DNA from: an uncultured Oscillospiraceae bacterium
Lineage (GTDB): Bacteria > Bacillota > Clostridia > Oscillospirales > JAAYXM01
DNA: 25,409 nt
NCBI GenBank assembly: GCA_934646115.1
Contig: CAKUEM010000027.1
Coordinates: 1-25,409 of the forward strand
Direction of reading: 5' to 3'
Both the position numbers and the translations under genes were made by a program. Positions 1 to 7,117 of the stretch are shown in pieces; within the stretch, counting starts at the first letter, position 1, and each line of letters begins with the position of its first letter. Below the pieces are notes generated by a model, which saw only the letters and a program-made list of their open reading frames with translations, was not told the DNA's origin and did not search any database.

Positions 1-1
1 G

Positions 2-106
2 GTCAACCGGGAAGAAGGACGATATATTAACGCTATTTTTGGCGATATAATAATGAATGATGGGCGCAAATGCATGTATGTTTATGTCTATTTTTCGAAT
101 GATTGA
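2..106 (+). CDS. C-terminal tail of an unrecognised protein (5' partial)
   Basis: An open frame runs from the first bases of the window to a TGA at 104-106 and would encode the last 34 residues of a protein that begins outside the window. The peptide alternates charged and beta-prone residues (REEGRYINAIFGDI, then KCMYVYVYF) and reads more like real protein than the other two frames; one of these stops at 28-30. No family can be assigned from so short a piece. Nothing on the plus strand follows it closely, so it would be the last gene of its unit, with the bidirectional terminator at 188-228 downstream. Confidence 0.35.
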   Translation, partial: VNREEGRYINAIFGDIIMNDGRKCMYVYVYFSND

Positions 107-187
107 TGTTTTGGCAAGAATGCGCCGCGCGCTGCATAGCTGCGCCGCGTGATGGGCTTGCGTGCTTTCTATTGCCCTTGGCGCATC

Positions 188-228
188 AAAAAAAGCTCCC
201 GGCATGGCAGACATGCGGGGAGCTTTTT
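188..228. terminator. Bidirectional intrinsic terminator
   Basis: The arms AAAAAAGCTCCC and GGGGAGCTTTTT flank a further CATG/CATG pairing, giving a long hairpin. The minus-strand transcript ends in seven T residues and the plus-strand transcript in five. It can end the minus-strand YczE-like gene (stop at 349) and any transcript arriving from the left edge. The stretch 107-348 shows no other supported feature. Confidence 0.75.
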
Positions 229-348
229 CAAAACAAAAATCGCAAAAAGCGCCAGCGCAGCATATTGGAACGGCTATGTACCGCAGAACGAAGCGTGGCG
301 TTTGCTCCCTTGTCCGGCGGCGCGCCGGGGTTTCATTTGCGCGCGGCA

Positions 349-945
349 TTAAAAATGAAAAAGCTGTTTGGATTTTTTTGCGATATATTGAATGATCGGA
401 CCGGAGAGCAGAACCGTGACGATTGTGCATGCGCCAAATTGCCCGCCGAGCAGAACGCCAATGACGACAAAAAGAACGTCTAACACCATCCGGACAGTTC
501 GGACCTGCCAGTGGTTTTTCTCGGCGAGAGAGAATGTCAGCGCTTCATAAGAACCGCGGCCCCAATCGGCCGAGGCATACAGTCCTGTGCCGACGGCAAA
601 TATAACAACGCCGAGGATCATCAGGAAAACGCTCTGCCAGAAGCCCATGCCGGAAGGGTGAATTTTCGCAAAAACATCCACGAAAACGCTGTATATCACC
701 TGATATAAAATTGTTCCGATATGAATTTGTGATCGATCATAGAAAAATACAAACGCAATCATCGCGAGCGCAACGGCAAACGATGCCCAGCCGAGACTGA
801 TCGAACACGTTGCGGAGATCCCCTGCCACAGCACCGCGAGCGTCGCCCCGCCGAACCCGGCGGATAGCGCCAGCGTGATCCCATATGCCGCAAGGATCGA
901 GCCGGTTATGATGATGACCGTCTGTTTGATCCGCTTTGCTTTCAT
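349..945 (-). CDS. YczE/YyaS/YitT-type integral membrane protein
   Basis: A 198-residue hydrophobic protein with about five membrane segments. The N-terminus is short and basic (MKAKRIKQT) and is followed directly by a helix. The segment ADWGRGSYEALT, followed after a loop by VRMVLDVLFVVIGVLLGG and a GPIIQYI ending, is the family-typical C-terminal half of YczE/YyaS/YitT membrane proteins; their biochemical function is not established, though YczE is linked to surfactin production in Bacillus. The frame opens further upstream (984), but the ATG at 943-945 is preferred because GGGGGTG lies about 6 nt ahead of it. An extended -10 promoter candidate lies at 999-1004. It is a stand-alone gene ending toward the terminator at 188-228. 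Confidence 0.75.
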   Translation of the reverse strand: MKAKRIKQTVIIITGSILAAYGITLALSAGFGGATLAVLWQGISATCSISLGWASFAVALAMIAFVFFYDRSQIHIGTILYQVIYSVFVDVFAKIHPSGMGFWQSVFLMILGVVIFAVGTGLYASADWGRGSYEALTFSLAEKNHWQVRTVRMVLDVLFVVIGVLLGGQFGACTIVTVLLSGPIIQYIAKKSKQLFHF

Positions 946-984
946 CGCTTCACCCCCGTCTTCTGCAAGCTTTGCGTACGGCAA

Positions 985-1414
985 ACCGCATGAAATAAAG
1001 TATATCAGAAAATTGCGGCAAACGCTAGGAAAACAATGAAAATCTGTAGCGAAACCGCGTGACTTAGACCGATCAAGGGGTTAAAAACGCAATGTTATGG
1101 AAACTAATTCCAGCAAACAGCCTGCTCGCTATCACTGTGGGGAGATGATATTATGCTGGAGTTGAAAACGGCTTGCATTGTCGCGCCAACGGGACGTTCT
1201 GTGAGCAATGAACGGTTCTCTGGGCGAACATGGGACTTGGTGAACACAGAATAAAATACGTTGCTGTACGCCGGAAGGCGCCATCGTGTAATTATATTCC
1301 TTCTGCTAAATGACGCTGTGCAGGCGCTTGAAATGAAAGTAAATAATTGTCGAAACAATATTTTTTTATTGATGAAAATGCAAATTTGCAGTGTAGAGTT
1401 CTCATGATAGAAAT
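985..1414. other. Intergenic stretch with no recognised gene
   Basis: About 430 nt between the YczE-like gene and the 52-bp palindrome. A 33-codon plus-strand frame (1153-1254, behind GGGGAG) and a 50-codon minus-strand frame (1132-1284, behind AGAAGGA) overlap here. Neither resembles a known family, and being antisense to each other at most one can be real. Local base composition is less GC-rich than the neighbouring genes. This may be a degraded insertion or a non-coding transcript ended by the palindrome. Confidence 0.4.
999..1004 (-). promoter_or_regulatory. Possible extended -10 promoter of the YczE-like gene
   Basis: On the minus strand the sequence reads TGATATACT, a TGn-TATACT extended -10 about 55 nt ahead of the start codon at 945. 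No good -35 hexamer is visible at 17-nt spacing, so this rests on the -10 alone. Confidence 0.35.
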
Positions 1415-1466
1415 AAAAAACATGCCCGCAGAGTATTCTGCAGAATACTCTGCGGGCATGTTTTTT
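1415..1466. terminator. Perfect 52-bp palindrome, bidirectional terminator
   Basis: Two 26-bp arms meet with no spacer at 1440/1441. Each arm runs from an A6 tract through CATGCCCGCAG into AGTATTCTG, and the other half is its exact reverse complement. In RNA it folds into a near-perfect hairpin followed by six U on either strand. It probably ends the minus-strand glycosylase unit (stop at 1565) and anything transcribed rightward from 985-1414. Confidence 0.75.
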
Positions 1467-1537
1467 CATGCGCTGATTGTATCGCGGGATTGCGCGGCGT
1501 TTTCGCTGTTTCGAATGTCAAAAACGGCGTGATGCAA
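1466..1537 (-). CDS. Possible 23-residue small protein downstream of the glycosylase
   Basis: On the minus strand an AGGAGG (1548-1553) lies 10 nt ahead of a TTG codon at 1535-1537. The frame runs 23 codons to a TGA at 1466-1468 that touches the terminator palindrome. The Shine-Dalgarno lies about 11 nt beyond the glycosylase stop codon, a typical spacing for a coupled downstream gene. The peptide (starting MHHAVFDIRN) matches nothing known to me and has no membrane segment. The evidence is the ribosome site and placement only; it could be chance. Confidence 0.2.
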   Translation of the reverse strand: MHHAVFDIRNSENAAQSRDTISA

Positions 1538-1564
1538 AACGCGAGCACCTCCTGCTGACAGGGT

Positions 1565-2056
1565 TTATTCTTCAAGATACGGCAAAATTGCGGCGTATTG
1601 CGCGATCAGTGCGTCGAAAGACATGGCGCAGTTTGCCGGACTGGTTGAGGGCAGCGGAATCGCATCGCGCCCGGCCACGGGCAGAATATGCTTGCGATAA
1701 AGCCGCGTCGCCGTGCCGCCCGTGGTGAACACAGCGCGGATCGGGCATTGCTGCAGAATGCCGCGAATGTCATTGGGGATCTCCGCGCGGATGCTGGCGT
1801 CCGCCGCGCCCTGAATTTCGCACGAGGCCAGCACGTCCCACAACGCAATATGATGCGCCGCAAGCAGCGCACGCTTCTCCGCGTTCGTGCCGGGAACCGG
1901 CGCGCAAAACAGCGCGGAAAGCACGCGCCAAAAACGATTTTGCGGGTGTCCGTAATAAAACCCGGCGGCGCGCGATTTCGGCGAGGGGAATGACCCGAGA
2001 ATCAGCACGCGGGAGCGCGCGTCATAGCAGGGCGGAATGGTATGCATTTCACGCAT
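1565..2056 (-). CDS. DNA-deoxyinosine glycosylase, uracil-DNA glycosylase superfamily
   Basis: A 163-residue single-domain protein that probably removes hypoxanthine (deaminated adenine), and perhaps other deaminated bases, from DNA to start base-excision repair. The N-terminal LILGSFPSPKSR followed by GFYYGHPQNRFW is the signature of the Mug-like/deoxyinosine branch of the superfamily; the LWDVLASCEIQGAADASI block and the C-terminal PLPSTSPAN segment (superfamily motif 2 region) are also present. Length is normal for the family. The start at 2056 is supported by AGGAG about 9 nt upstream on the minus strand; a second Met three residues later is less well placed. It is transcribed alone, divergently from nusB. 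Confidence 0.85.
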   Translation of the reverse strand: MREMHTIPPCYDARSRVLILGSFPSPKSRAAGFYYGHPQNRFWRVLSALFCAPVPGTNAEKRALLAAHHIALWDVLASCEIQGAADASIRAEIPNDIRGILQQCPIRAVFTTGGTATRLYRKHILPVAGRDAIPLPSTSPANCAMSFDALIAQYAAILPYLEE

Positions 2057-2168
2057 GCGGCAGAACTCCTGTCAAAAAAGATAGAAATATTATACGCCAT
2101 AGGCAGAAAAAATGCAATCGCGCCGCAGAAAATATCGCAACCCTCTTCCTTTTTGATGAAAAATTGTA

Positions 2169-2174
2169 TATAAT
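2169..2174 (+). promoter_or_regulatory. Likely -10 element of the nusB operon promoter
   Basis: TATAAT sits in an AT-rich island 51 nt before the nusB start codon. The -35 region at 17-nt spacing (TTCCTT) is poor, so the promoter may be weak or the assignment slightly off. No other good candidate lies between the divergent glycosylase gene and nusB. Confidence 0.4.
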
Positions 2175-2224
2175 ATATTTTGTATGATTATGCAGTACTG
2201 ATCGATGATAACGGAGGAAACACC

Positions 2225-2671
2225 ATGAGCAGAAAAGCCGCCCGCGAAATCGCGGTTCAGATGATTTATGAATATAGCTTTGCGTGCAATACGGCGGAGG
2301 AGATTTTAGAGCATCGGCTCAACCCCGAATTTCTGGAGACCGCGAATGACGAGCTTGGCATTTACCGCGCGCTCGATCACCAGCAGTATCCGTATTTGCG
2401 CGATGTCGTGTGCGGTGTGGTTCTGCATCTCGATGAAATTGACGCGCTGATTAAAAAATATGCGATCGGCTGGAATTTCTCACGCATTTCGCGCATTGCC
2501 CGCGCGATTTTGCGCGTTGCCGGGTATGAGCTTCTGCATTATGACGAAGTGCCGGAGAGCGTTGCGATCAACGAAGCGGTTGAGCTGACGAAGCGCTATG
2601 ACACGAAGGAGACCGCGGCGTTTGTCAACGGAATTTTAGGCAGCATCGTGCGCGGGCGGGCGGAGCAATGA
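2225..2671 (+). CDS. nusB: Transcription antitermination factor NusB
   Basis: A 148-residue all-helical protein that binds boxA RNA with NusE (ribosomal protein S10) and promotes antitermination on rRNA operons. The N-terminal SRKAAREIAVQMIYE and the C-terminal YDEVPESVAINEAVELTKRY followed by FVNGILGSIVR are characteristic NusB sequences, and the length is normal. The ATG at 2225 is chosen because ACGGAGGAAACACC precedes it; an open frame continues upstream to 2180 without a ribosome site. It is the first gene of the long plus-strand block. Its TGA overlaps the next gene's ATG (ATGA at 2668-2671), so the two are translationally coupled. Confidence 0.95.
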   Translation: MSRKAAREIAVQMIYEYSFACNTAEEILEHRLNPEFLETANDELGIYRALDHQQYPYLRDVVCGVVLHLDEIDALIKKYAIGWNFSRISRIARAILRVAGYELLHYDEVPESVAINEAVELTKRYDTKETAAFVNGILGSIVRGRAEQ

Positions 2672-3570
2672 TCGCGCTTGGGTTTGATACCAGCAATTAT
2701 ACGACGTCGGTCGCCTGCTTTTCGCAGAACGGCTTGCGCGAGAATGCATCCCGGCTGCTTCCGGTCAAGCCGGGCGCGCTTGGGCTGCGGCAGTCGGATG
2801 CGGTGTTTGCGCATGTGAATGCGCTGCCCGCGCTTTGTGAGGAGGTGCTGGCGCGCATGGAAGAGCCGCCGTGTGCGGTGGGCGTCAGTATTTTTCCGCG
2901 CCGGGTCGAGGGGTCTTATATGCCATGCTTCAAGGTGGGCGAGCTTGCGGCGCGCGTGCTCGCGGCAGAGCGCGGCATTCCGTGCTATACGTTTTCACAC
3001 CAGGAGGGGCATCTTGCCGCCGCGCTGGTGACGACCGGGCATGAGGCGCTGTTTTCCGGCGAATTCCTCGCCTGGCATCTCTCGGGCGGCACGACGGAGC
3101 TGCTGCATGTAACGCCCGGACTGCGCGCAGAAAAAATTGGCGGAACGAAGGATATTTCCGCCGGGCAGCTGCTGGATCGCACCGGCGTTATGCTTGGGCT
3201 TGCGTTTCCTGCAGGGGCGCAGCTTGACGCGATGGCGCGCGTGCGAGATCGCTTTTCAATTCGGCAGGATGGGCTGTTTTTCTCGCTTTCCGGCATGGAA
3301 AATCAGGTAAAGGCGCGACTTGCGCACGTAGCGCCGGAGGAAATTGCGGGCTTTGTGCTCTGCTCGGTCGCAGACATTCTTGCGCGCGTTACCGCTACGG
3401 CGCAGAAGCAGTTCGGCGCGCTTCCGGTTCTGGTTTCCGGCGGCGTTGCGGGCAGCAGGATCGTCCGCGAGCGGCTTTCCGGCGCAATGTTTTGCCCGCC
3501 GCGCTTTTCCTCGGACAATGCGCTTGGCATTGCGGCGCTTGCGGTGCGGGCTTTTTTGAAGGAGAATTGA
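2668..3570 (+). CDS. TsaD/Kae1-like protein (tsaD paralogue, M22-type)
   Basis: A 300-residue ASKHA-fold protein related to TsaD, the enzyme that transfers threonylcarbamoyl to A37 of ANN-decoding tRNAs. The N-terminal phosphate loop LGFDTSNYTTSVA and the metal-binding HxxxH (His111 and His115 in SHQEGH) are present, as are an LSGGTTELL motif and VSGGVAGSRIVRERL near the C-terminus. It is shorter than true TsaD (about 340 residues) and diverges in the central FPAGAQLD region. In Clostridia this form commonly sits between nusB and xseA while a genuine tsaD lies elsewhere, so the role of this copy is uncertain. It starts inside the nusB stop codon. Confidence 0.85.
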   Translation: MIALGFDTSNYTTSVACFSQNGLRENASRLLPVKPGALGLRQSDAVFAHVNALPALCEEVLARMEEPPCAVGVSIFPRRVEGSYMPCFKVGELAARVLAAERGIPCYTFSHQEGHLAAALVTTGHEALFSGEFLAWHLSGGTTELLHVTPGLRAEKIGGTKDISAGQLLDRTGVMLGLAFPAGAQLDAMARVRDRFSIRQDGLFFSLSGMENQVKARLAHVAPEEIAGFVLCSVADILARVTATAQKQFGALPVLVSGGVAGSRIVRERLSGAMFCPPRFSSDNALGIAALAVRAFLKEN

Positions 3571-3571
3571 T

Positions 3572-4804
3572 GTGAAGGGACATATTTTTACCGTTTCTGA
3601 GGTCAATGGGTATCTCAAAGCGCTGATGGAGGCGGACCGTACGCTCGCTTTGATTTATATCCGCGGCGAGATCTCAAACTATAAATGCCATTCGTCCGGT
3701 CATCATTACATGACGCTGAAGGATGAGGGCGGCGCGATCCGCGCGGTGATGTTCCGGTCCGATGCGTCGAAGCTCAAGTTCCGCCCGGAAAGCGGGATGA
3801 AGGTGATCGCAAAGGGGCGCATCACCGTGTATCCGCGCGATGGGCAGTATCAGCTTTATATTGCGGACATGATCCCGGATGGGGTCGGCGCACTGTACGT
3901 TGCGTTTGAACAGCTTAAGAAAAAGCTGATGGCAGAAGGGCTTTTTTCGCAGGAGCGCAAGAAGCCGCTGCCGGAATATCCGGAGAAAATTGCGCTGGTC
4001 ACCTCGCCGACCGGGGCGGCGGTGCGCGATATGCTGCGCATTTTAAAGGCACGCTGGCCGCTTGCGCGTATTGCGGTTTACCCGGTTTTGGTGCAGGGGG
4101 CGGACGCACCGGCGGATATCGCGGCGGCGCTGGACACGCTGAATGCATGCCATGCCTGCGATTTGATCATCACCGGGCGTGGCGGCGGCTCGCTGGAGGA
4201 TCTTTGGGCGTTTAACGATGAGTTGGTCGCGCGGGCGATTGCACGATCGGAGATCCCGGTGATCTCGGCGGTCGGTCACGAGCCGGATGTTACAATTTCC
4301 GATTTCGTTGCGGATCTGCGCGCGGCAACGCCGTCTAACGCGGCGGAGCTTGCCGTTCCCGATCAGCTGCATCTGCGGCAGACGCTGCACGATGCCTCCG
4401 CGCGCATGACGCACGCTATGCAGGCGCAGCTTGCCATTCGGCGCGAGCATATCACGCGGCTTGCGGCGCGCCCGGTCATGCAAAGTCCGCTCGGCTATTT
4501 TGCGGAGCGGCGGATCGCGCTCGATCGACTGAGCGAGCGGCTGAATGCGGCGGCGCAGCGGCGCACTATGTCCGCACGGGAGACGTTTTCAAGACTCTCT
4601 GCCAAGCTGGATGCGCTCAGTCCGCTCAAGGTTTTAGCGCGCGGCTATACGATCACAACGGCGCAATCCGGGCGCGTGATCAAGCGCGTTTCTGATGCCG
4701 CGCCGGGTGAATTAGTGACCATGCAGGTGCAGGATGGAAGCATTCACTGCACAGTGAATAGAACCGAAAGGAGAGAGAATCATGGCGGAAACGATGAGCT
4801 TTGA
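3572..4804 (+). CDS. xseA: Exodeoxyribonuclease VII large subunit
   Basis: A 410-residue catalytic subunit of exonuclease VII, which degrades single-stranded DNA from both ends in complex with several XseB subunits. An N-terminal OB-fold (about residues 5-95, with YIRGEISNYK) binds DNA. The catalytic domain carries VTSPTGAAVRDML, then ITGRGGGSLEDLWAFNDE near residues 200-215 and SAVGHEPDVTISDFVADLRAATPSNAA near 233-260. A helical region ends in SPLKVLARGYTI. Length is normal to slightly short. The start is a GTG at 3572, 1 nt past the preceding stop and 7 nt after GGAG; the ATG at 3570 is followed at once by a stop. The last 23 nt overlap xseB. Confidence 0.95.
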   Translation: MKGHIFTVSEVNGYLKALMEADRTLALIYIRGEISNYKCHSSGHHYMTLKDEGGAIRAVMFRSDASKLKFRPESGMKVIAKGRITVYPRDGQYQLYIADMIPDGVGALYVAFEQLKKKLMAEGLFSQERKKPLPEYPEKIALVTSPTGAAVRDMLRILKARWPLARIAVYPVLVQGADAPADIAAALDTLNACHACDLIITGRGGGSLEDLWAFNDELVARAIARSEIPVISAVGHEPDVTISDFVADLRAATPSNAAELAVPDQLHLRQTLHDASARMTHAMQAQLAIRREHITRLAARPVMQSPLGYFAERRIALDRLSERLNAAAQRRTMSARETFSRLSAKLDALSPLKVLARGYTITTAQSGRVIKRVSDAAPGELVTMQVQDGSIHCTVNRTERRENHGGNDEL

Positions 4805-5015
4805 GGCGGCGATTGCGCGCCTGGATGAGATCGTGCGCGGGTTAGAGCGCGGCGATGCGCCGCTGGATGCATCGCTTGCATTATTCAAAGAGGGGACGGC
4901 GCTGATCGCGAGCTGCTCAAAAATGCTGGATGAGGCGGAGCAGACCGTCGTTCAGCTCACGAAAAACAGCGATGGCAGTCTTTCTGAGGCTGCGTTTGAC
5001 GGAGAGGATGCGTAA
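4782..5015 (+). CDS. xseB: Exodeoxyribonuclease VII small subunit
   Basis: A 77-residue acidic helical protein that binds the extended helical region of XseA and is needed for exonuclease VII activity. The sequence SFEAAIARLDEIVRGLERGD followed by PLDASLALFKEGTALIASCSKML is the family pattern, and the length is normal. AAAGGAGAG is placed well ahead of the ATG at 4782, inside the end of xseA. The 23-nt overlap suggests coupled synthesis of the two subunits. Confidence 0.95.
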   Translation: MAETMSFEAAIARLDEIVRGLERGDAPLDASLALFKEGTALIASCSKMLDEAEQTVVQLTKNSDGSLSEAAFDGEDA

Positions 5016-5017
5016 AA

Positions 5018-5905
5018 ATGGAATTTCAACACGCGTTTCACGCATATATTGAAGCGGTCAATGCGGCGCTGGATGCGGCGATTCCGATGGAAAATATTCC
5101 GCAAAAGCAGGTGCTTGCGTCCATGCGCTATAGCTTGAACAGCGGCGGGAAGCGCATTCGCCCGATCCTGACGCTGGAATTTGCGCGCATCTGCGGCGTT
5201 TCCTTAGAGAATGCGATGCCGTTCGCCTGCGCGGTTGAGATGATCCACACATATTCGCTGATCCATGACGATTTGCCCTGTATGGATGATGATGAGCTGC
5301 GGCGCGGGCGACCGACCAATCATATCGCATTTGGCGAGGCGGTTGCAACGCTTGCTGGCGATGCGCTGCTCAACCGTGCGTTTGAAACGATGCTTTCCGC
5401 CTGCGGAACAGGCGCGGTTTCCACGGAACGCGCGGTTGCGGCGATGACTGCGCTGGCGGTTGCGTCCGGCGCGTATGGCATGATCGGCGGGCAGATCGTC
5501 GACATGGAAGGGGAAGAGCGCCCGCTTTCTGCGCAGGAGCTGACCGGGATGCACCGTATGAAAACCGGGGCGTTGATCCGCGCGGCGTGCGAAATGGGCG
5601 TATATCTCGGCGGGGGCGACGCACGCATGCTGGCGGCGGCGCAGGCATATGCCGATGCGCTGGGGCGCGCGTTCCAGATGCAGGATGATATCTTAAATGT
5701 GACCGGAAACGCCGAAACGATGGGCAAAGACGTGCAAAATGATGCGAAAAGCGGCAAATCGACTTTTGTCAGTCTCTATGGGTTGGATGCGTGCCGCGAA
5801 GAAGTTGATGCGCTGACCCGTGCGGCGATTGATGCGGTGACGCCGCTGCCGGAGCATGCATTTCTAACCGCTTTGACTGAGCAGCTTGCCGCGCGCGACC
5901 ACTGA
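5018..5905 (+). CDS. ispA: Short-chain polyprenyl (geranyl/farnesyl) diphosphate synthase
   Basis: A 295-residue all-helical trans-prenyltransferase that condenses isopentenyl diphosphate with allylic diphosphates, giving geranyl or farnesyl diphosphate for quinones, bactoprenol and other prenyl products. The first Asp-rich motif DDLPCMD is at residues 84-90, with the two-residue insertion typical of bacterial FPP synthases; SGGKRIRP and GGQIVDMEGE are also present. The second motif reads FQMQDDILN (223-227), where the last Asp is usually conserved but is Asn here. It starts 2 nt after xseB. Within OLE-bearing clusters ispA is a standard neighbour, consistent with the RNA found downstream. 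Confidence 0.93.
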   Translation: MEFQHAFHAYIEAVNAALDAAIPMENIPQKQVLASMRYSLNSGGKRIRPILTLEFARICGVSLENAMPFACAVEMIHTYSLIHDDLPCMDDDELRRGRPTNHIAFGEAVATLAGDALLNRAFETMLSACGTGAVSTERAVAAMTALAVASGAYGMIGGQIVDMEGEERPLSAQELTGMHRMKTGALIRAACEMGVYLGGGDARMLAAAQAYADALGRAFQMQDDILNVTGNAETMGKDVQNDAKSGKSTFVSLYGLDACREEVDALTRAAIDAVTPLPEHAFLTALTEQLAARDH

Positions 5906-5968
5906 TTTTCATGCATAAATCTCATACAATGGGTTGATTTGAGCTGAAAGAGAGGGCTTTTTCGCAGA

Positions 5969-6430
5969 ATGCTGGATTACACATTAAATACAGTCAGGTA
6001 TCTGACGGGAAACCGCATACTCAATATTGCGATCATTGCGTGCCTTGCGGCGCAGCTTCTCAAGGTGATCATCACGCTGATCTGCGAACGGGAATTTAAG
6101 CTGCACCGCCTGTTTGAAACCGGCGGAATGCCATCGTCACATTCGTCGCTTGTGGTTGCGCTGGTCACATGTATTGGGCGAATTTATGGCATAAGCTCGC
6201 CGCTTTTCGCGATTGCAACGGTGTTTTCGCTCATCGTAATGTATGACGCGACCGGTGTGCGCCGCGCGGCGGGCGAGCAGGCGAAGATCATCAATTATAT
6301 GATGGAGCATTGGAAAGACGCAACGCCTGAAATCTTTGGCGAGAAGCTGCGCGAGTTTTTAGGGCACACGCCGTTCCAGGTGCTGATGGGTGCGCTGCTC
6401 GGCTTTTTGATCGGCATGCTGCCTATTTAG
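5969..6430 (+). CDS. Divergent PAP2 family membrane protein (DUF212, YuiD-like)
   Basis: A 153-residue membrane protein of the divergent PAP2/acid phosphatase-VanZ-related family. The hallmark FETGGMPSSHSS lies near residues 50-60 and YDATGVRRAAGEQA near 90-103; hydrophobic helices lie at about 18-35, 60-88 and 135-152. By analogy with PAP2 enzymes it may hydrolyse lipid or prenyl phosphates, but activity for this branch is not established. It follows ispA by 63 nt with no terminator between, and its TAG is 5 nt before the OLE promoter. The pairing with a prenyl synthase makes a prenyl-phosphate substrate attractive; this is inference. Confidence 0.85.
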   Translation: MLDYTLNTVRYLTGNRILNIAIIACLAAQLLKVIITLICEREFKLHRLFETGGMPSSHSSLVVALVTCIGRIYGISSPLFAIATVFSLIVMYDATGVRRAAGEQAKIINYMMEHWKDATPEIFGEKLREFLGHTPFQVLMGALLGFLIGMLPI

Positions 6431-6435
6431 ACGGC

Positions 6436-6464
6436 TTGATTGCGGGCGGCGTTTGTGTTATACT
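6436..6464 (+). promoter_or_regulatory. Sigma-A promoter for the OLE RNA-oapA-dxs segment
   Basis: TTGATT (6436-6441) and TATACT (6459-6464) are separated by exactly 17 nt, and a TG one base ahead of the -10 makes it an extended -10. The expected start near 6471 is about 24 nt before the closing helix of the structured RNA. It is the best promoter inside the nusB-tyrS block and lies just after the DUF212 stop codon. Confidence 0.75.
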
Positions 6465-6494
6465 ATATTTTATAAATATGCAGCAATGTATATT

Positions 6495-7101
6495 GGGGTG
6501 GCAGTATCCTAGTCAGAGCTTCCGGTTCCCAAGACGGGGCTAAAAATCCGTTAAAGGGCATATCGATGAAGTCCCTTGTGCCTGCTTCTCTCGCCCAGAT
6601 TGGGGTGGGTGCTGGGGGTTAAGGCTTTCGGGCGGCTTGCAATGGCATGCAATCCCGACCCGATTGCCGTGGAGACCCGAACTCGTGGGGAGCCTATACA
6701 TTTTTGAAATTGACGGACGACTTACGTTTCGGGGTAAAAACCTGCAATGCGGTGGAAGGGCATGACCCGACTTGCTGTGTGCAGAGTAGCCTGCCTTGCG
6801 TGGGGCGCGGCGGATGAGGGATCCAAGCGCCGGGGATTGTGGCCACAGTCCCTTGCGCGATTGCCTTCTGAAACCCGACCTGCAAAAGAGGCTAAGAACC
6901 GGCTTGCCTGTGATGGAAAACATCTAGGCTGTTTTCGCAGATAAGGGATTGCAGTGCGGACTAAGTGGCGATTCGGTGCCGGCTGTGGCGACGCGTCGGT
7001 GCAGCGTTCAATGGGAAACCGCCTCCATTGGCAACAAGGGGCACGCTGTAGGGAAAACATACCGAACCTCAAGCCGCAAGGTTTACCTTATCTGCCACCC
7101 C
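6495..7101 (+). ncRNA. ole: OLE RNA (ornate, large, extremophilic RNA)
   Basis: A 607-nt region with no plausible reading frame, closed by an exact 10-bp helix: GGGGTGGCAG (6495-6504) pairs with CTGCCACCCC (7092-7101). Local hairpins include GCAATC/GATTGC (6649-6667), a 20-nt self-complementary stem around 6833-6852 extended by flanking GCGC pairs, GATG/CATC (6912-6924) and CAATGG/CCATTG (7009-7030). OLE RNA is about 610 nt and is encoded between ispA and dxs, directly upstream of oapA, in a cluster with nusB, xseAB, tlyA, argR and recN; size and location both match. Known OLE RNAs form a membrane-associated ribonucleoprotein with OapA and affect tolerance of short-chain alcohols, cold and Mg2+ stress. 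No terminator separates it from oapA, so the mature RNA probably arises by processing. The identification rests on context, length and fold, not on a covariance-model search. Confidence 0.88.
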
Positions 7102-7117
7102 TATTTATCTTATATTT

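Noticed and set aside
103..483. 126-codon plus-strand frame near the left edge
   Set aside because: It crosses the terminator hairpin, has no ribosome site and is antisense to the end of the well-supported YczE-like gene.
1104..1469. 121-codon minus-strand frame
   Set aside because: Its start lies at the edge of the perfect palindrome and it reads through it; low-complexity composition and no ribosome site.
6540..7072. Antisense frames of 127 and 116 codons and short plus-strand frames inside the structured RNA
   Set aside because: No ribosome sites, Pro/Arg/Ser-rich sequence typical of shadow frames, and they coincide with a region whose complementarity and context fit OLE RNA.
6495..7101. 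Other large RNAs: tmRNA, RNase P, group II intron, GOLLD/ROOL/HEARO-type RNA
   Set aside because: No tRNA-like ends, no RNase P or intron core motifs recognised, no mobile-element context; gene order and the adjacent OapA point to OLE.
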